NCBI RefSeq assembly: GCF_010093205.1
Contig: NZ_PDWN01000010.1
Span: forward strand, 62,001-126,000
Length of the DNA: 64,000 nt
DNA from: Pseudoxanthomonas daejeonensis
GTDB taxonomy: Bacteria; Pseudomonadota; Gammaproteobacteria; Xanthomonadales; Xanthomonadaceae
Direction: 5' to 3'
Positions 40,844 through 52,495 of the stretch are shown in pieces. A model generated the notes under the pieces. It saw only the letters and a list, made by a program, of their open reading frames with translations, was not told where the DNA came from and did not search any database. The translations under genes and the position numbers were made by a program. Numbering within the stretch: the first letter of the stretch is position 1; every line of letters starts with the position of its first letter.

Positions 40844-41001
40844 TGCCAACCTGGTGTACCCCGATGCACTGCTGGAGGCCGCAGCTGGCGACGGCAAGGG
40901 CGCGGACCGACGCCATCGACATCAACCCAGACCTGCCTCTCTCTGCCGGCCTGCCCCGGCGCGCGCAATTCGATTTGCACCGACGCATCTGCACCGGATG
41001 A
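40843..41001 (+). pseudogene. Decayed remnant of an XRE regulator gene
   Basis: It starts in the same TGATGCC junction context as the intact regulator at 41615 but translates to an unrelated-looking 52 aa. At DNA level, GACGCCATCGACATCA and the following CTGCCTCTCTCTGC align with the recognition-helix coding part (GACGCGATCGGCATCA, CTCTCGCTGCT) of the intact gene, and a later CATCTGCA matches GATCTGCA. Small indels break the rest. It is read as the degenerate twin of the downstream regulator after tandem duplication. Confidence 0.45.
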
Positions 41002-41051
41002 AGCCAGCCCCCTGACGAACCGGGGCACCCTTTCCAATCACCAGCGAGCCT

Positions 41052-41615
41052 ATGGACACCAGGACTTACATCATCAACGAGCAGTACATCCGCAAATGCG
41101 GACGGATCGTTTCGATCCTTGCCATCCTCGGCCAGATCGCGCTCGTCTACTCGCTGGTGCGGGTCCCCTGGGTTCTCTATTGGATTCAGGAGCCGGTAAC
41201 AGGCATGCAGCCCGTGGAGTTCATGAGGCACGCCTACCTACGGGGCGAATTCGCATCGCTCAACCTGCTCGGCATGATCAAGACCGCCGTCGCGGCGGCA
41301 TCTTTGGAATTCGTCCGCCGCCTGGGCACCCACCTTTCCAGCGCCTCACCCCTTGGCGAACGCACCGCGCGTTCCCTGGGTAACCTGCGCTGGCCATGCT
41401 TGGCGATGTCGATCGCGCTGTCGTTCACTGCACAAGTGCTGACCGACTGCTGGCTTTCAAAGACCTCGACCCTCGAGTTCAGGAACTTCGTCGATCTCGA
41501 TTTCAGCGCCGGCCCCCTGTATTTCGGGATCCTCGGACTGATCGGACTCACCCTGCTTCAACGCATCATCCAACAGGCGTTGATCCCGAAGACCGAAAGC
41601 GAGAGCTTCGTCTGA
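41052..41615 (+). CDS. DUF2975-like membrane protein, copy 2
   Basis: An inner-membrane protein of 187 aa with four predicted helices (IVSILAILGQIALVYSL, LNLLGMIKTAVAAASLEF, WPCLAMSIALSFTAQVL, LYFGILGLIGLTLLQRII). FVRRLGTHLSSASPLGERTARSLGNLRWP corresponds to the loop of copy 1 (VAELGWRLCAHP...GAAFRHLTWAL). The C-terminus ESESFV parallels ENEAFV in copy 1. It is coupled to the XRE regulator by TGATG overlap. Function unknown. Confidence 0.72.
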   Translation: MDTRTYIINEQYIRKCGRIVSILAILGQIALVYSLVRVPWVLYWIQEPVTGMQPVEFMRHAYLRGEFASLNLLGMIKTAVAAASLEFVRRLGTHLSSASPLGERTARSLGNLRWPCLAMSIALSFTAQVLTDCWLSKTSTLEFRNFVDLDFSAGPLYFGILGLIGLTLLQRIIQQALIPKTESESFV

Positions 41616-41827
41616 TGCCGATCATCGTCAACCTCGACGTGATGCTGGCGCGGCGCAAGATGAAGTCGAAAGACCTGGCCGACGCGATCGGCATCAGCGA
41701 GACCAACCTCTCGCTGCTCAAGCAGGGGCACGTCAAGGGCGTGCGCTTCGGCACGCTGGAGGCGATCTGCAAGGCGCTTGAGTGCCAGCCTGGCGACCTG
41801 CTCGAATATCGTCCGGACGGCGACTGA
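41615..41827 (+). CDS. Small XRE-family regulator (YozG-like)
   Basis: A 70-aa DNA-binding protein that is one helix-turn-helix domain: VMLARRKMKSKDLADAIGIS with the recognition helix in TNLSLLKQG, then RFGTLEAICKALECQPGDLLEY. It is typical of the Cro/C1-type regulators that follow DUF2975 genes. It probably represses its own operon, perhaps through the AT-rich palindrome upstream of copy 1; that link is inference. Confidence 0.88.
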   Translation: MPIIVNLDVMLARRKMKSKDLADAIGISETNLSLLKQGHVKGVRFGTLEAICKALECQPGDLLEYRPDGD

Positions 41828-41829
41828 GC

Positions 41830-43512
41830 TCAGCGCCGCCCGCTGCGCCAGATCGACAGCAGGATCCACAACCCGGTCAGCGCGGCGCCGATGAAGCCGG
41901 CCACGCCCAGCCCGAGCAGCCAGCGGCTGGGGACGCCGCCGCCGGCGCTGTTCATCACGATCGACGAGCCGATCACCAGCGCGGCGGTGACCACGCCCAT
42001 CGTCAGCCGGTTGGCGGCGCGATCGACCTGCTCGCCGAAGGCTTTCAGCGAGGTCACCTCGATCTGCATGTTCAGGCGCCCGCGTCGCGCGGCGCGCAGC
42101 AGCCGGCGCAGTTCGCGCGGCAGGTCGCCGGCCAGCTCCAGCGCGTCGATCGCGCCACGGCGTCCGCGGCGCAGCAGCGCGCGCGGCGACCAGCGCGCCA
42201 GCATCACCTTCTCCACGTACGGACGCGCGGCGCCGGCCATGTCGAAGTCCGGGTCCAGCTGGCGACCGAAGCCCTCCAGGGTCAGGAATGCCTTGATCAT
42301 CAGCGCCAGGTCCGGCGGCAGGCTCAGGCCGTGGTCGCGCAGGATCGTGGTCACGTCCAGCAGCATCGCGCCCATCCGCAGGTCCTTCAGCGGCACCCCG
42401 CGGTACTGGTCGACGAAGGCGCCGATGTCGGCCTGCAGGCGCGTCTCGTCGGCCTCGCCCGCGCCCTCGCCCCACTCCAGCAGCACGTCGGTCACCGCCT
42501 GCGCCTCGCGCTCGACCAGGCCGTGCAGCAGCTGCACGATCTGGAAGCGTCTCTGCTCGGACACGCGCCCGACCATGCCGAAGTCGATCACCCCGATACG
42601 CTCGCCGGACAGGTAGAAGATGTTCCCCGGGTGCGGGTCGGCGTGGAAGAAACCGTCCTCCAGCACCATCTTCAGCACGATGCCGGCGCCGACCTGGGCC
42701 AGGTGCTTACGATCCATTCCCGATGCGTCGACCGCGGCCAGGTCCGGGCCGGGAATGCCGGCGACGAAGTCCTGCACGTTGAGCCGCTCGCTGGTCCACT
42801 GCCAGTGCACGCGCGGCACCACGATCTCCTCATGGCCGGCGAAATTGGCCGCGATGCGCTCGGCGTTGCGGCATTCGGCGGCGAAATCCAGCTCGCGGCG
42901 CAGCGACTGCGCGAACTGCTGCACCACTTCGCGCGGGCGGTAGCGCTGCAGGTCCGGCGCCTGCGCCTCGACGATCTCGGCCAGTCGCGCCAGCAGGCGC
43001 AGGTCCGCTTCCACGGTGTCGCGGATGCCGGGCCGCCGGATCTTCAGGACGACGGCGGTGCCATCGACCAGCCAGGCGCGATGGGTCTGCGCGAGCGAGG
43101 CGGCGGCCAGCGGCGTTTCATCGAGCTGCGCGAACACCGCTTCCGGTTCCGCCCCCAGGTCTTCGACCAGCTGCGCGCGCACCCGCTCGAACGGCAGCGG
43201 CGGCACCGCGTTCTGCAGCTTGCCCAGTTCGCCGATCCACTCCGGCGGGAACAGGTCCACGCGCGTGGCCAGCACCTGGCCGAGCTTGACGAAGGTCGGG
43301 CCCAGGTCCTCCAGCGCGCGGCGCACGCGCTCGGGTGGGGCCATGTGCGCCATCGCCTGCGGATCCTGCCAGTGCAGCAGGCGCCCGGCGCGTTCCAGCG
43401 CGCCGGCCAGGCCGATGCGCCGGACCATGTCGCCGAAGCCGTAACCGACCAGGACCGATGCGATCTGCTGCAGCCTGCCCAGGTCGCGGACGGTGCCGAG
43501 GGTCTCCCACAT
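41830..43512 (-). CDS. ubiB: UbiB/ABC1-family atypical kinase
   Basis: Supports ubiquinone biosynthesis as an ATPase-like member of the UbiB complex. The protein is 560 aa. LGPTFVKLGQVLATR is the KxGQ motif, PLAAASLAQTHRA the Ala-rich loop, DGFFHADPHPGNIFYL and VIDFGMVG the catalytic loop and metal motif. Two C-terminal membrane helices (TMGVVTAALVIGSSIVM, GLGVAGFIGAALTGLW) anchor it. The start MWETLGTV was preferred; longer readings overlap pncC. The regulator gene ends only 2 bp from its stop on the opposite strand. Confidence 0.92.
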   Translation of the reverse strand: MWETLGTVRDLGRLQQIASVLVGYGFGDMVRRIGLAGALERAGRLLHWQDPQAMAHMAPPERVRRALEDLGPTFVKLGQVLATRVDLFPPEWIGELGKLQNAVPPLPFERVRAQLVEDLGAEPEAVFAQLDETPLAAASLAQTHRAWLVDGTAVVLKIRRPGIRDTVEADLRLLARLAEIVEAQAPDLQRYRPREVVQQFAQSLRRELDFAAECRNAERIAANFAGHEEIVVPRVHWQWTSERLNVQDFVAGIPGPDLAAVDASGMDRKHLAQVGAGIVLKMVLEDGFFHADPHPGNIFYLSGERIGVIDFGMVGRVSEQRRFQIVQLLHGLVEREAQAVTDVLLEWGEGAGEADETRLQADIGAFVDQYRGVPLKDLRMGAMLLDVTTILRDHGLSLPPDLALMIKAFLTLEGFGRQLDPDFDMAGAARPYVEKVMLARWSPRALLRRGRRGAIDALELAGDLPRELRRLLRAARRGRLNMQIEVTSLKAFGEQVDRAANRLTMGVVTAALVIGSSIVMNSAGGGVPSRWLLGLGVAGFIGAALTGLWILLSIWRSGRR

Positions 43513-43552
43513 CAGTGCGTACTCCGCGACCGGGCGAGACGGCCCGCGCGGC

Positions 43553-44050
43553 TCACGGCAACAGCTCCGCGATCCCGGCCAGCGCCTGGCCCACCGTCTG
43601 CCGCCGGACCGCTTCGCGGTCACCCTCGAAATGGAACACCTGCGCGCGCGCATAACCGCCGCGTCGCTTCCAGGCGATCCACACCGTGCCCACCGGCTTG
43701 TCCTCGCTGCCGCCGCCCGGACCGGCGATGCCGGTGACCGCCACGGCCACGCTGGCGCCGGAATGGACCAGCGCACCGGAGACCATCTCGATCGCCGTCT
43801 CGCGGCTGACCGCGCCGTGTTCCTCCAGCGTCTGCGGACGCACGCCGAGCAGGCCCTGCTTGGCCTCGTAGCTGTAGACCACCATCCCGCAGTCGAACCA
43901 GTCCGAGGAGCCGGCGATGTCGGTCAGGCTCTTGGCGATCCAGCCGCCGGTGCAGCTTTCGGCCGTGACCAGGTGTTCGCGGACGGCACGCAACCGCTTG
44001 CCGAGGGCATCGGCCTGTTCGCGCAGCTGCGCATCGGAAGGAATCGGCAT
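43553..44050 (-). CDS. pncC: Nicotinamide-nucleotide amidase (CinA C-terminal domain)
   Basis: Deamidates nicotinamide mononucleotide to nicotinate mononucleotide for NAD recycling. The protein is 165 aa, the stand-alone PncC form without the CinA N-terminal half. TAESCTGGWIAKSLTDIAGSS, DCGMVVYSYEAKQ, AVTGIAGPGGGSEDKPVGTVWIA carry the active-site Ser/Tyr/Lys region. It lies 40 bp upstream of ubiB on the same strand; in Xanthomonas it is found between mutS and lexA as here. Confidence 0.93.
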   Translation of the reverse strand: MPIPSDAQLREQADALGKRLRAVREHLVTAESCTGGWIAKSLTDIAGSSDWFDCGMVVYSYEAKQGLLGVRPQTLEEHGAVSRETAIEMVSGALVHSGASVAVAVTGIAGPGGGSEDKPVGTVWIAWKRRGGYARAQVFHFEGDREAVRRQTVGQALAGIAELLP

Positions 44051-44199
44051 GTGGGGAGGCGCTTGGGGGGATGCGGACGTTTTAGCCCAAACGCTCCCCC
44101 CTGTCTGCCCGCAGGCCGCTGGCAACCGCCCCTGTGCCACCCGCGCACGCCCCCAGCCACGACAGCTTTCGCCCTGTAACCGCCGCACACCTCCGCTCA

Positions 44200-44295
44200 C
44201 CGGTGCGAATGCCCCTGGAGGCGAAATCAAGGAGGAGGCGATGGCCGCAGGCCGTCGCCGGGGGACATTCGCCTCCAGGGGCATTCGCACCGGTG
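44200..44295. repeat. 27-bp perfect inverted repeat with 42-bp centre
   Basis: Arms 44200-44226 and 44269-44295 are exact reverse complements (ACCGGTGCGAATGCCCCTGG is the left 20 bases). The centre contains a smaller hairpin (GGCGATGGC...GCCGTCGCC). The element could fold into one long hairpin. It looks like a REP- or MITE-type palindrome inside an otherwise gene-free 428-bp gap (44051-44478) between pncC and a TonB receptor gene. Confidence 0.7.
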
Positions 44296-44342
44296 CACCA
44301 GCCACCTGCCCGGCCCTGCGCTCGCTGACCCGCAAAGAACAC

Positions 44343-44454
44343 GGAGCGCCGAAGCGCCCCGGGCAAGAGAAAGGGGCCGCCAGGACGGCCGGGGCAAATA
44401 AAGGAGCGCCAAGGCGCCCCGGACAAAAAAGAGGGGCCGCCAAGGCGGCCCCTC
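44343..44454 (-). terminator. Four tandem terminator-like hairpins
   Basis: Two copies of a roughly 60-bp unit, each with two GC-rich stems: GGAGCGCC..GGCGCCCC types at 44343-44360 and 44403-44420, and GGGGCCGCC..GGCGGCCCC types at 44371-44394 and 44431-44454. On the minus strand the stems are followed by T-rich runs, strongest after the first one met (CTCTTTTTTG). They sit just downstream of the TonB receptor stop and should end its transcription. Confidence 0.75.
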
Positions 44455-44478
44455 CCTGCCCATCCCTTGCCCGCGCGA

Positions 44479-47025
44479 TCAGTAGCGAACGCGCAGGGTC
44501 ACACCGTACAGCCGCGGCGAACCCAGGAAGGCGTTCCACGAACCGGTCTGGATCGGCGCGTCGATGCCCACCTGCTTGTAGGTCTCGTCGGTGAGGTTCT
44601 GGCCCCACAGCTCCAGCGTCCAGCGCTGGTTCACGTCGCCGAGGCCGATGCGCGCATTGACCAGGGTGTAGGCGTCCTGCAGCTTCTCCGGATCCAGGTC
44701 CGAACCGGTGTTGTACTCGGACATGTACTTGGCGCCGATGTTGAAGCGGCCGACCAGGCGAGAGCCCATGTCCCATTCGTAGGTGACGTTGGCATTGCCC
44801 GACCACTTCGGCGCGAAGCTCATCTGGCTGCCCGGCAGCAGCACCAGGCCGGCATCGGGCAGCACGTCGTCGCCGTACTGGGTATCGGCGTAGACCAGGC
44901 CCGCCTGCATCGACAGGCCGTCGATGCCGGTGTTCCAGAGCATTTCCGCATCCAGGCCCTGCGAGGTCACCTTCGGGATCGAGCGGACCACGAAGCTGGT
45001 GCCCAGGAAGCTGTTGAGCTGGAAGTCGGTGTACTCCTGGTAGAACAACGCCGCGTTCAACAGCAGGTTGCCGCCGGCCCAGGTGGTCTTGGTGCCCAGC
45101 TCGAAGCTGTCGACGAACTCGCCCGGGAACGAGGTGTCGTCCACCGGCAGGATGCCCTGGGTGCCGCTGGACAGGCCGTTGGAGGACTGCACGCGGTCGA
45201 GGTTGAAGCCGCCCGCCTTGTAGCCGCGCGCGTACGAACCGTAGGCCATCACGTCATCGCTGAAGCTGTAGGCCAGCTTCAAGGTGCCGGACCACTCCTT
45301 CTCCGAACGCTCCTGGTCGGTGGCGCGGCCGTTGTGGGCCACGTTCGCCCACGGCAGGCAGGTGAAGCCGATCACCTGCGGCGCGATGGTCGGCACCGCG
45401 GCGGCCGGGATGCCGCGCGACACCAGCGCCGCGCCGATGCGCTGCAGCGCCGCCGGGTTGACCTGGCCGTTGGGCAGGAAGTACGAGGCGCAGGCCAGGC
45501 TGCCGTTGGGGTTGGTGTAGTTGGACTCCAGCGTCTTCTTTTCGTTGGTGTAGCGCAGGCCGACGGTGACGTCGAACGCGTCGGTGGCGTGCCAGGTGTT
45601 GTTGGTGAAGATCGCGGTGCTTTCGGCGTTCTGCTTGTAGGTGTCGAGCGTGGCCAGGCCCGGGAACAGCGTGCCGAACGGACGGCCGGTCGCCTGCGAC
45701 AGGAACAGCGGCGCATCCGGGCGCAAGGCCAGCGCCGGGTTGATCTGGCCGATCAGCGCGGTCGACAGGTACGGCTCGTAGGCGCGGCCGTAACGGTAGG
45801 TCTCGTTGCGGTCCAGGTCCTCGTTCGAATAGAACAGGCCGACCATCCAGTCGATGCTGTCGCTCGAGCCGGTCAGGCGGAATTCCTGGCTGAAGGTCTT
45901 GAACCTGGTCAGCGACTCGTCCTCGTCCGGCGCGCGGTACAGCACGTCGGCGGCGCTGTAGTCGAAGTCGAGCCCGTTGATCGCCTGCCACTCGCGCGAG
46001 GCGGTGATGGAGGTCAGCACCGCTTCATTGGCCCACGGCGTGGTCCAGTTCACCTCGGCCTGGATGCCCTTGTCCTTGATGTCCTGCTCGGTGCTGCGGT
46101 TGCTGTAGGCCAGGCGACGGTCCGGGTCGGCGACCGGGATCACCGCCTCGCCACCGGGGGTGAGCGCATTGAGGATGGCCGCGGTCGGACCACGCACGGT
46201 GGTGACGGTGACGCAGCAGTTCTCCTCGCGGCTGGTGTAGTCGGCGGCGAACACGACCTCGACATTGTCCGACGGCTCCCACAGCAGCTGGCCGCGCAGG
46301 GTGTGCATGTTCTGGTCGCCGTCGTCGGTCCGGGTGCGCGGGCCGTTGGCGATGCGCACGTCGTCGACGCCGTCGCGCGTGCGCTGGGCCGCGTAGATCC
46401 GCAGCGCGGTCTTCTCGCCGAGCGCATCGTTGTACGCGCCGGCCAGGCCGAGCGCGCCGTAGTTGCCGAGGGTCACCTCGCCTTCGGCACTCTGCGTGTA
46501 GCTCGGGCGGCGGGTGATGACGTTGATCACGCCCGCCGATGTGTTCTTGCCGAAGACGGTGCCCTGCGGGCCCTTCAGCACTTCGATCCGCTCCAGCTCG
46601 CCCAGGTCGGTGAAGCCGACGCTGTTGCGCGCGCGGTAGACGCCGTCGACGACGATGCCCACCGACGATTCCAGGCCGGCGTTGTCGCCCACCGTGCCGA
46701 TGCCGCGGATGCGGGCCACGGTCTGCGCCGCGCTCTGCGTGCTGGTCACGGTCAGGCCCGGCACCAGCACCTGCATGTCCTTGATGTCGCGCACGCCGGT
46801 GTCCTGCAGCAGCTGTTCGCTGAGCACGTTCACCGTGATCGGCACTTCCTGCAGTGCCTGTTCGCGCTTCTGCGCCGTCACGGTCATGGTCGAGAGCGTG
46901 ACCGGCTCTTCGGCCGTCGGCGCCGGCGTGGCGGCGGCCGACTGGCCGCGTGCGGCAGGAATGGCCGTCAACGCGGCGACCACGGCGATCGCCAGTCCAG
47001 TGTGCTTAAAGGTTGCGCAGGCCAT
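44479..47025 (-). CDS. TonB-dependent receptor, substrate unknown
   Basis: Outer-membrane receptor of 848 aa. The start MACATFKHTGLAIAVVAAL opens a signal peptide, with GGGAGG upstream. The TonB box region is TMTVTAQKREQALQEVPITV; the plug shows RIRGIGTVGDNAGLESSVGIVVDGVYR and LKGPQGTVFGKNTSAGVINV. The barrel ends in GVTLRVRY. These features match the FecA-unrelated siderophore/vitamin/sugar group common in sphingomonads and Xanthomonas. No uptake enzymes flank it, so the ligand cannot be named. Confidence 0.9.
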   Translation of the reverse strand: MACATFKHTGLAIAVVAALTAIPAARGQSAAATPAPTAEEPVTLSTMTVTAQKREQALQEVPITVNVLSEQLLQDTGVRDIKDMQVLVPGLTVTSTQSAAQTVARIRGIGTVGDNAGLESSVGIVVDGVYRARNSVGFTDLGELERIEVLKGPQGTVFGKNTSAGVINVITRRPSYTQSAEGEVTLGNYGALGLAGAYNDALGEKTALRIYAAQRTRDGVDDVRIANGPRTRTDDGDQNMHTLRGQLLWEPSDNVEVVFAADYTSREENCCVTVTTVRGPTAAILNALTPGGEAVIPVADPDRRLAYSNRSTEQDIKDKGIQAEVNWTTPWANEAVLTSITASREWQAINGLDFDYSAADVLYRAPDEDESLTRFKTFSQEFRLTGSSDSIDWMVGLFYSNEDLDRNETYRYGRAYEPYLSTALIGQINPALALRPDAPLFLSQATGRPFGTLFPGLATLDTYKQNAESTAIFTNNTWHATDAFDVTVGLRYTNEKKTLESNYTNPNGSLACASYFLPNGQVNPAALQRIGAALVSRGIPAAAVPTIAPQVIGFTCLPWANVAHNGRATDQERSEKEWSGTLKLAYSFSDDVMAYGSYARGYKAGGFNLDRVQSSNGLSSGTQGILPVDDTSFPGEFVDSFELGTKTTWAGGNLLLNAALFYQEYTDFQLNSFLGTSFVVRSIPKVTSQGLDAEMLWNTGIDGLSMQAGLVYADTQYGDDVLPDAGLVLLPGSQMSFAPKWSGNANVTYEWDMGSRLVGRFNIGAKYMSEYNTGSDLDPEKLQDAYTLVNARIGLGDVNQRWTLELWGQNLTDETYKQVGIDAPIQTGSWNAFLGSPRLYGVTLRVRY

Positions 47026-47233
47026 GGTTCCCTCCCCAGGGTAATTTGATGGCGGATGTTCTCTTTCTGCGGTAACGCCGGTGCGCTCGTCAGGCGGCGG
47101 AACCGGACCATTCGGACCGGTATCCACACCCGGACGTTAAACCCGCTTCACAAATAGCGCATTTTGCGGTGCGGCGATACGCAGAAGGCCGATTAAGAAT
47201 GGAGGCCTTGGCTCACGGCATTGCCGAGTTCAC

Positions 47234-48253
47234 TCAGGCGTGACTGCGGTCACAGTTGGTGCCGCCGCAGTGATCCTCGCCCGCGGCTTCCATCTGCAGG
47301 GTCACGTGCACGATCCGGTGGCGCTGCTCGAGCATCTGCTCCAGCTCGCGGCGGACGGCTGCCCCTTCCGCGCCTTCGGCGAGGACCACGTGCGCGGTCA
47401 TCGCCGGGGTGCGCGATGCAAGCGCCCACACGTGCAGGTCGTGCATGCCCGTCACCTGCGCATGCGCTTCCAGGTCCGCGCGCACGGCGGCGAGGTCCAC
47501 TCCCGGGGGTACGCCTTCCATCAGCACGTTCAGTGCCTCGCGCACCAGCACCCAGGTCCGCGGCAGCACCCACAGGCCGATCATGACCGCCAGCAAGGGG
47601 TCGACCCACAGCCAGCCGGTGAAGCGGATCACCAGCGCCGCCACGATCACGGCCAGGGAGCCGAGCATGTCGCTCCAGACCTCCAGGTAGGCGCCCTTGA
47701 CGTTGAGGCTCTGCCCGCTGCCCGCCTGCAGCAGGCGCATCGAGACGAGATTGCAGGCCAGGCCGAGCAACGCCACCACCAGCATGCCCGCGCTCGCGAC
47801 CGGCATGGGGGCGCGGAACCGGTGCCAGGCTTCCCACAGGATGTAGCCGGCCAGCACGAACAGCATCGAACCATTGGCCAGCGCGCCCAGCGCCTCGAAG
47901 CGGACATAGCCGTAGGTCCGCTTCGCGTCCGGCGGCCTGCGCGCCAGCCGTACCGCGACCAGGGCGATCGCCAGGGCCAGGGTATCGGTGGCCATGTGCG
48001 CGGCATCGGAGAGCAGTGCCAGGCTGTTGGTCAGCCAGGCGCCGACCACCTCGGCCACCAGCACGGTCGCGGTAAGCCCGAGCGCCCACCACAACGGCCG
48101 TTCGAAGCGGATCTCCGAGGGCACGTGGGTGTGGCCGCCTGGCCCGTGGTGGTGGCCGGCGTGGCCGTGCGCATGTCCATGCGCGCGCTCGCGCGAGTCG
48201 CCGGGATGGCGGTCGGCACCATCGTGGTGATCGTGATCGTGGTCGTGGTCCAT
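47234..48253 (-). CDS. Cation diffusion facilitator (zinc/cobalt/cadmium efflux)
   Basis: Inner-membrane metal/proton antiporter of 339 aa. The N-terminus is extremely His-rich (DHDHDHDHHDG, HGHAHGHAGHHHGPGGHTH), a metal-binding tail. Six helices follow, with SLALLSDAAHMATDTLALAIAL carrying the HxxxD site and EVWSDMLGSLAVIVAALVI the DxxxD-type site, then a His-rich-free cytoplasmic domain (HDLHVWALASRTPAMTAHV). The C-terminus has a further His/Cys cluster (GEDHCGGTNCDRSHA). ATG at 48253 is preferred over an upstream GTG. Confidence 0.9.
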   Translation of the reverse strand: MDHDHDHDHHDGADRHPGDSRERAHGHAHGHAGHHHGPGGHTHVPSEIRFERPLWWALGLTATVLVAEVVGAWLTNSLALLSDAAHMATDTLALAIALVAVRLARRPPDAKRTYGYVRFEALGALANGSMLFVLAGYILWEAWHRFRAPMPVASAGMLVVALLGLACNLVSMRLLQAGSGQSLNVKGAYLEVWSDMLGSLAVIVAALVIRFTGWLWVDPLLAVMIGLWVLPRTWVLVREALNVLMEGVPPGVDLAAVRADLEAHAQVTGMHDLHVWALASRTPAMTAHVVLAEGAEGAAVRRELEQMLEQRHRIVHVTLQMEAAGEDHCGGTNCDRSHA

Positions 48254-48315
48254 GCCTTGCACTATCCGGTCGGGCCTGCCTGGAAACTATTACATCCCCG
48301 CGCCGCGACCCGCGC

Positions 48316-49524
48316 TCAATCCTTCGACCGCGCGCTCCCTGCCTCGACCGCCGACCACACGCGCAGCAGGTTGCCGCCCAGGATCTTCTTCAGGTCCGCG
48401 TCCGAATAGCCGCGCGCCTGCAGGGCGGCGATGAGGTTGGGGTAATCGGCGACGGTGCGCAGGCCCTCGGGCAGGTTGCCCGACACGCCATCGAAGTCCG
48501 AGCCCAGGCCGATGTGGTCGATGCCGACCAGCTTGACCCCGTGGTCGATGTGGTCGACCACCGCCTCGATCGCGGTCGGACGCGGGGGGTGCGTGCGCTT
48601 CCACTCCTTGTTGAACGCGGCCTCGTCTTCTTCCGGCCGGCCGGCGGCACGCGCGGCGGCATTGCGCTTGTCCAGCTCGGCGTCGGCCTGGAAATAGGCC
48701 TGGGTATCGGCGGCCATCTGCGGATTGACGAAGGCGCTGCCGAAGGTGACCTGGACCACGCCGCCGCGGGCCGCGATCGCCTTGGCCAGCTCGTCGCTGA
48801 GGTTGCGCTCGAAGCCCGGGGTGAAATGGCGGAAGCCCGAATGGCTGGCGATCACCGGCACCGTGCTCAGCTCGACCGCCTGGCGCACCGCATCGTCGGA
48901 CAGGTGCGACACGTCGACCATGATCCCGAGCCGGTTCATCTCGGCGACCACCTTCCGGCCGAACGGGCTCAGCCCCTGCCACTGGCGCTGGAGGCCGTAG
49001 GACGAATCACTGATCCGGTTGCTCTCGCTGTGGGCCAGGGTGATGTAGCGCACGCCGCGCGCATGGAAGCGGGCCAGCTCGGCCAGGTCGTCGCCCAGGG
49101 GCGCGCCGTTCTCCATGCCCAGCGCCAGCAGCACGTGGCCGTCGGCGCGCAGGCGGTCGACGTCGCCGGGCGAGTCCAGCAGGGCGAAACGGTCCGGATG
49201 CCGGCCGACCATCGCCTCGACCGCGTCGATCTGCTTGTGCGCGATGCCGCGCGCGGTGCCGGCGCGGTCCTCCCCGGGGGAGGTGTAGATCGACATGAAG
49301 GCCACGTCCAGCCCGCCTTCGCGCGCGCGCGGGTAGTCGAACTCGCGATCGGGCGTGAGCTCGCCCAGGTCCCTCCAGCCATCCATCAGTTCGCCGGGCG
49401 CATCGATGTGGGTGTCGACGATGACGGCCTCGCGGGCCAGCTGGTGCGGGTCGGTGGCGGCGCCGGCAGCGAAAGCGTGGCCGGCGGCGAGCAGCAGCAG
49501 GCAAGCGGAACGACGGATGGGCAT
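48316..49524 (-). CDS. Membrane dipeptidase (peptidase M19)
   Basis: A zinc dipeptidase of 402 aa with a signal peptide ([22 protein letters not shown]), so it acts in the periplasm. Metal ligands are seen in [12 protein letters not shown] (His, Asp), GMENGAPLG (bridging Glu), [11 protein letters not shown] (His) and [11 protein letters not shown] (Asp). It probably hydrolyses dipeptides, including D-amino-acid or peptidoglycan-derived ones. It faces away from mutS. Confidence 0.92.
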   Translation of the reverse strand: MPIRRSACLLLLAAGHAFAAGAATDPHQLAREAVIVDTHIDAPGELMDGWRDLGELTPDREFDYPRAREGGLDVAFMSIYTSPGEDRAGTARGIAHKQIDAVEAMVGRHPDRFALLDSPGDVDRLRADGHVLLALGMENGAPLGDDLAELARFHARGVRYITLAHSESNRISDSSYGLQRQWQGLSPFGRKVVAEMNRLGIMVDVSHLSDDAVRQAVELSTVPVIASHSGFRHFTPGFERNLSDELAKAIAARGGVVQVTFGSAFVNPQMAADTQAYFQADAELDKRNAAARAAGRPEEDEAAFNKEWKRTHPPRPTAIEAVVDHIDHGVKLVGIDHIGLGSDFDGVSGNLPEGLRTVADYPNLIAALQARGYSDADLKKILGGNLLRVWSAVEAGSARSKD

Positions 49525-49703
49525 GTGGACTCCTGCATGGATCGGAAAGCCCGATCCTAACGCGACCGGCGGCGGCACGACCCTGCCGGACGCCACGGAT
49601 CGGGCCTGCGCGCACCACTGCCACGGACCTCCACCGCGCCGCCGCCAGGCCGCCGGCGCGCGCAGGCCATTACAATCGGCGGCCCTGCCCCACCGCCGCA
49701 GCA

Positions 49704-52331
<2,628 letters not shown>

Positions 52332-52424
52332 ATGGTCCCTGCGGAGGCCGCAGGGCATAGCGCTTACTAGCCGCTCCGACGATCCGCATTGGCCCTGACC
52401 GACGGATCTCCCTGCAGGCCGTGT

Positions 52425-52494
52425 GTCCACTTCAGCTGGAAGTGGACCTCAAGGCTGGCTCCGCTGGAACGTCCGCTTCCGGCCAGAAGCGGAC
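52425..52494. repeat. Two covarying hairpins between mutS and cap3
   Basis: Hairpin A (52425-52447): GTCCACTTC/GAAGTGGAC. Hairpin B (52471-52494): GTCCGCTTC/GAAGCGGAC. The stems differ at one base pair (A-T versus G-C), so pairing is preserved. They fill the 165-bp gap between converging mutS and cap3; B ends 1 bp from the cap3 stop codon. No T-run follows, so they look like REP-type palindromes or 3' RNA stabilisers. Confidence 0.7.
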
Positions 52495-52495
52495 G

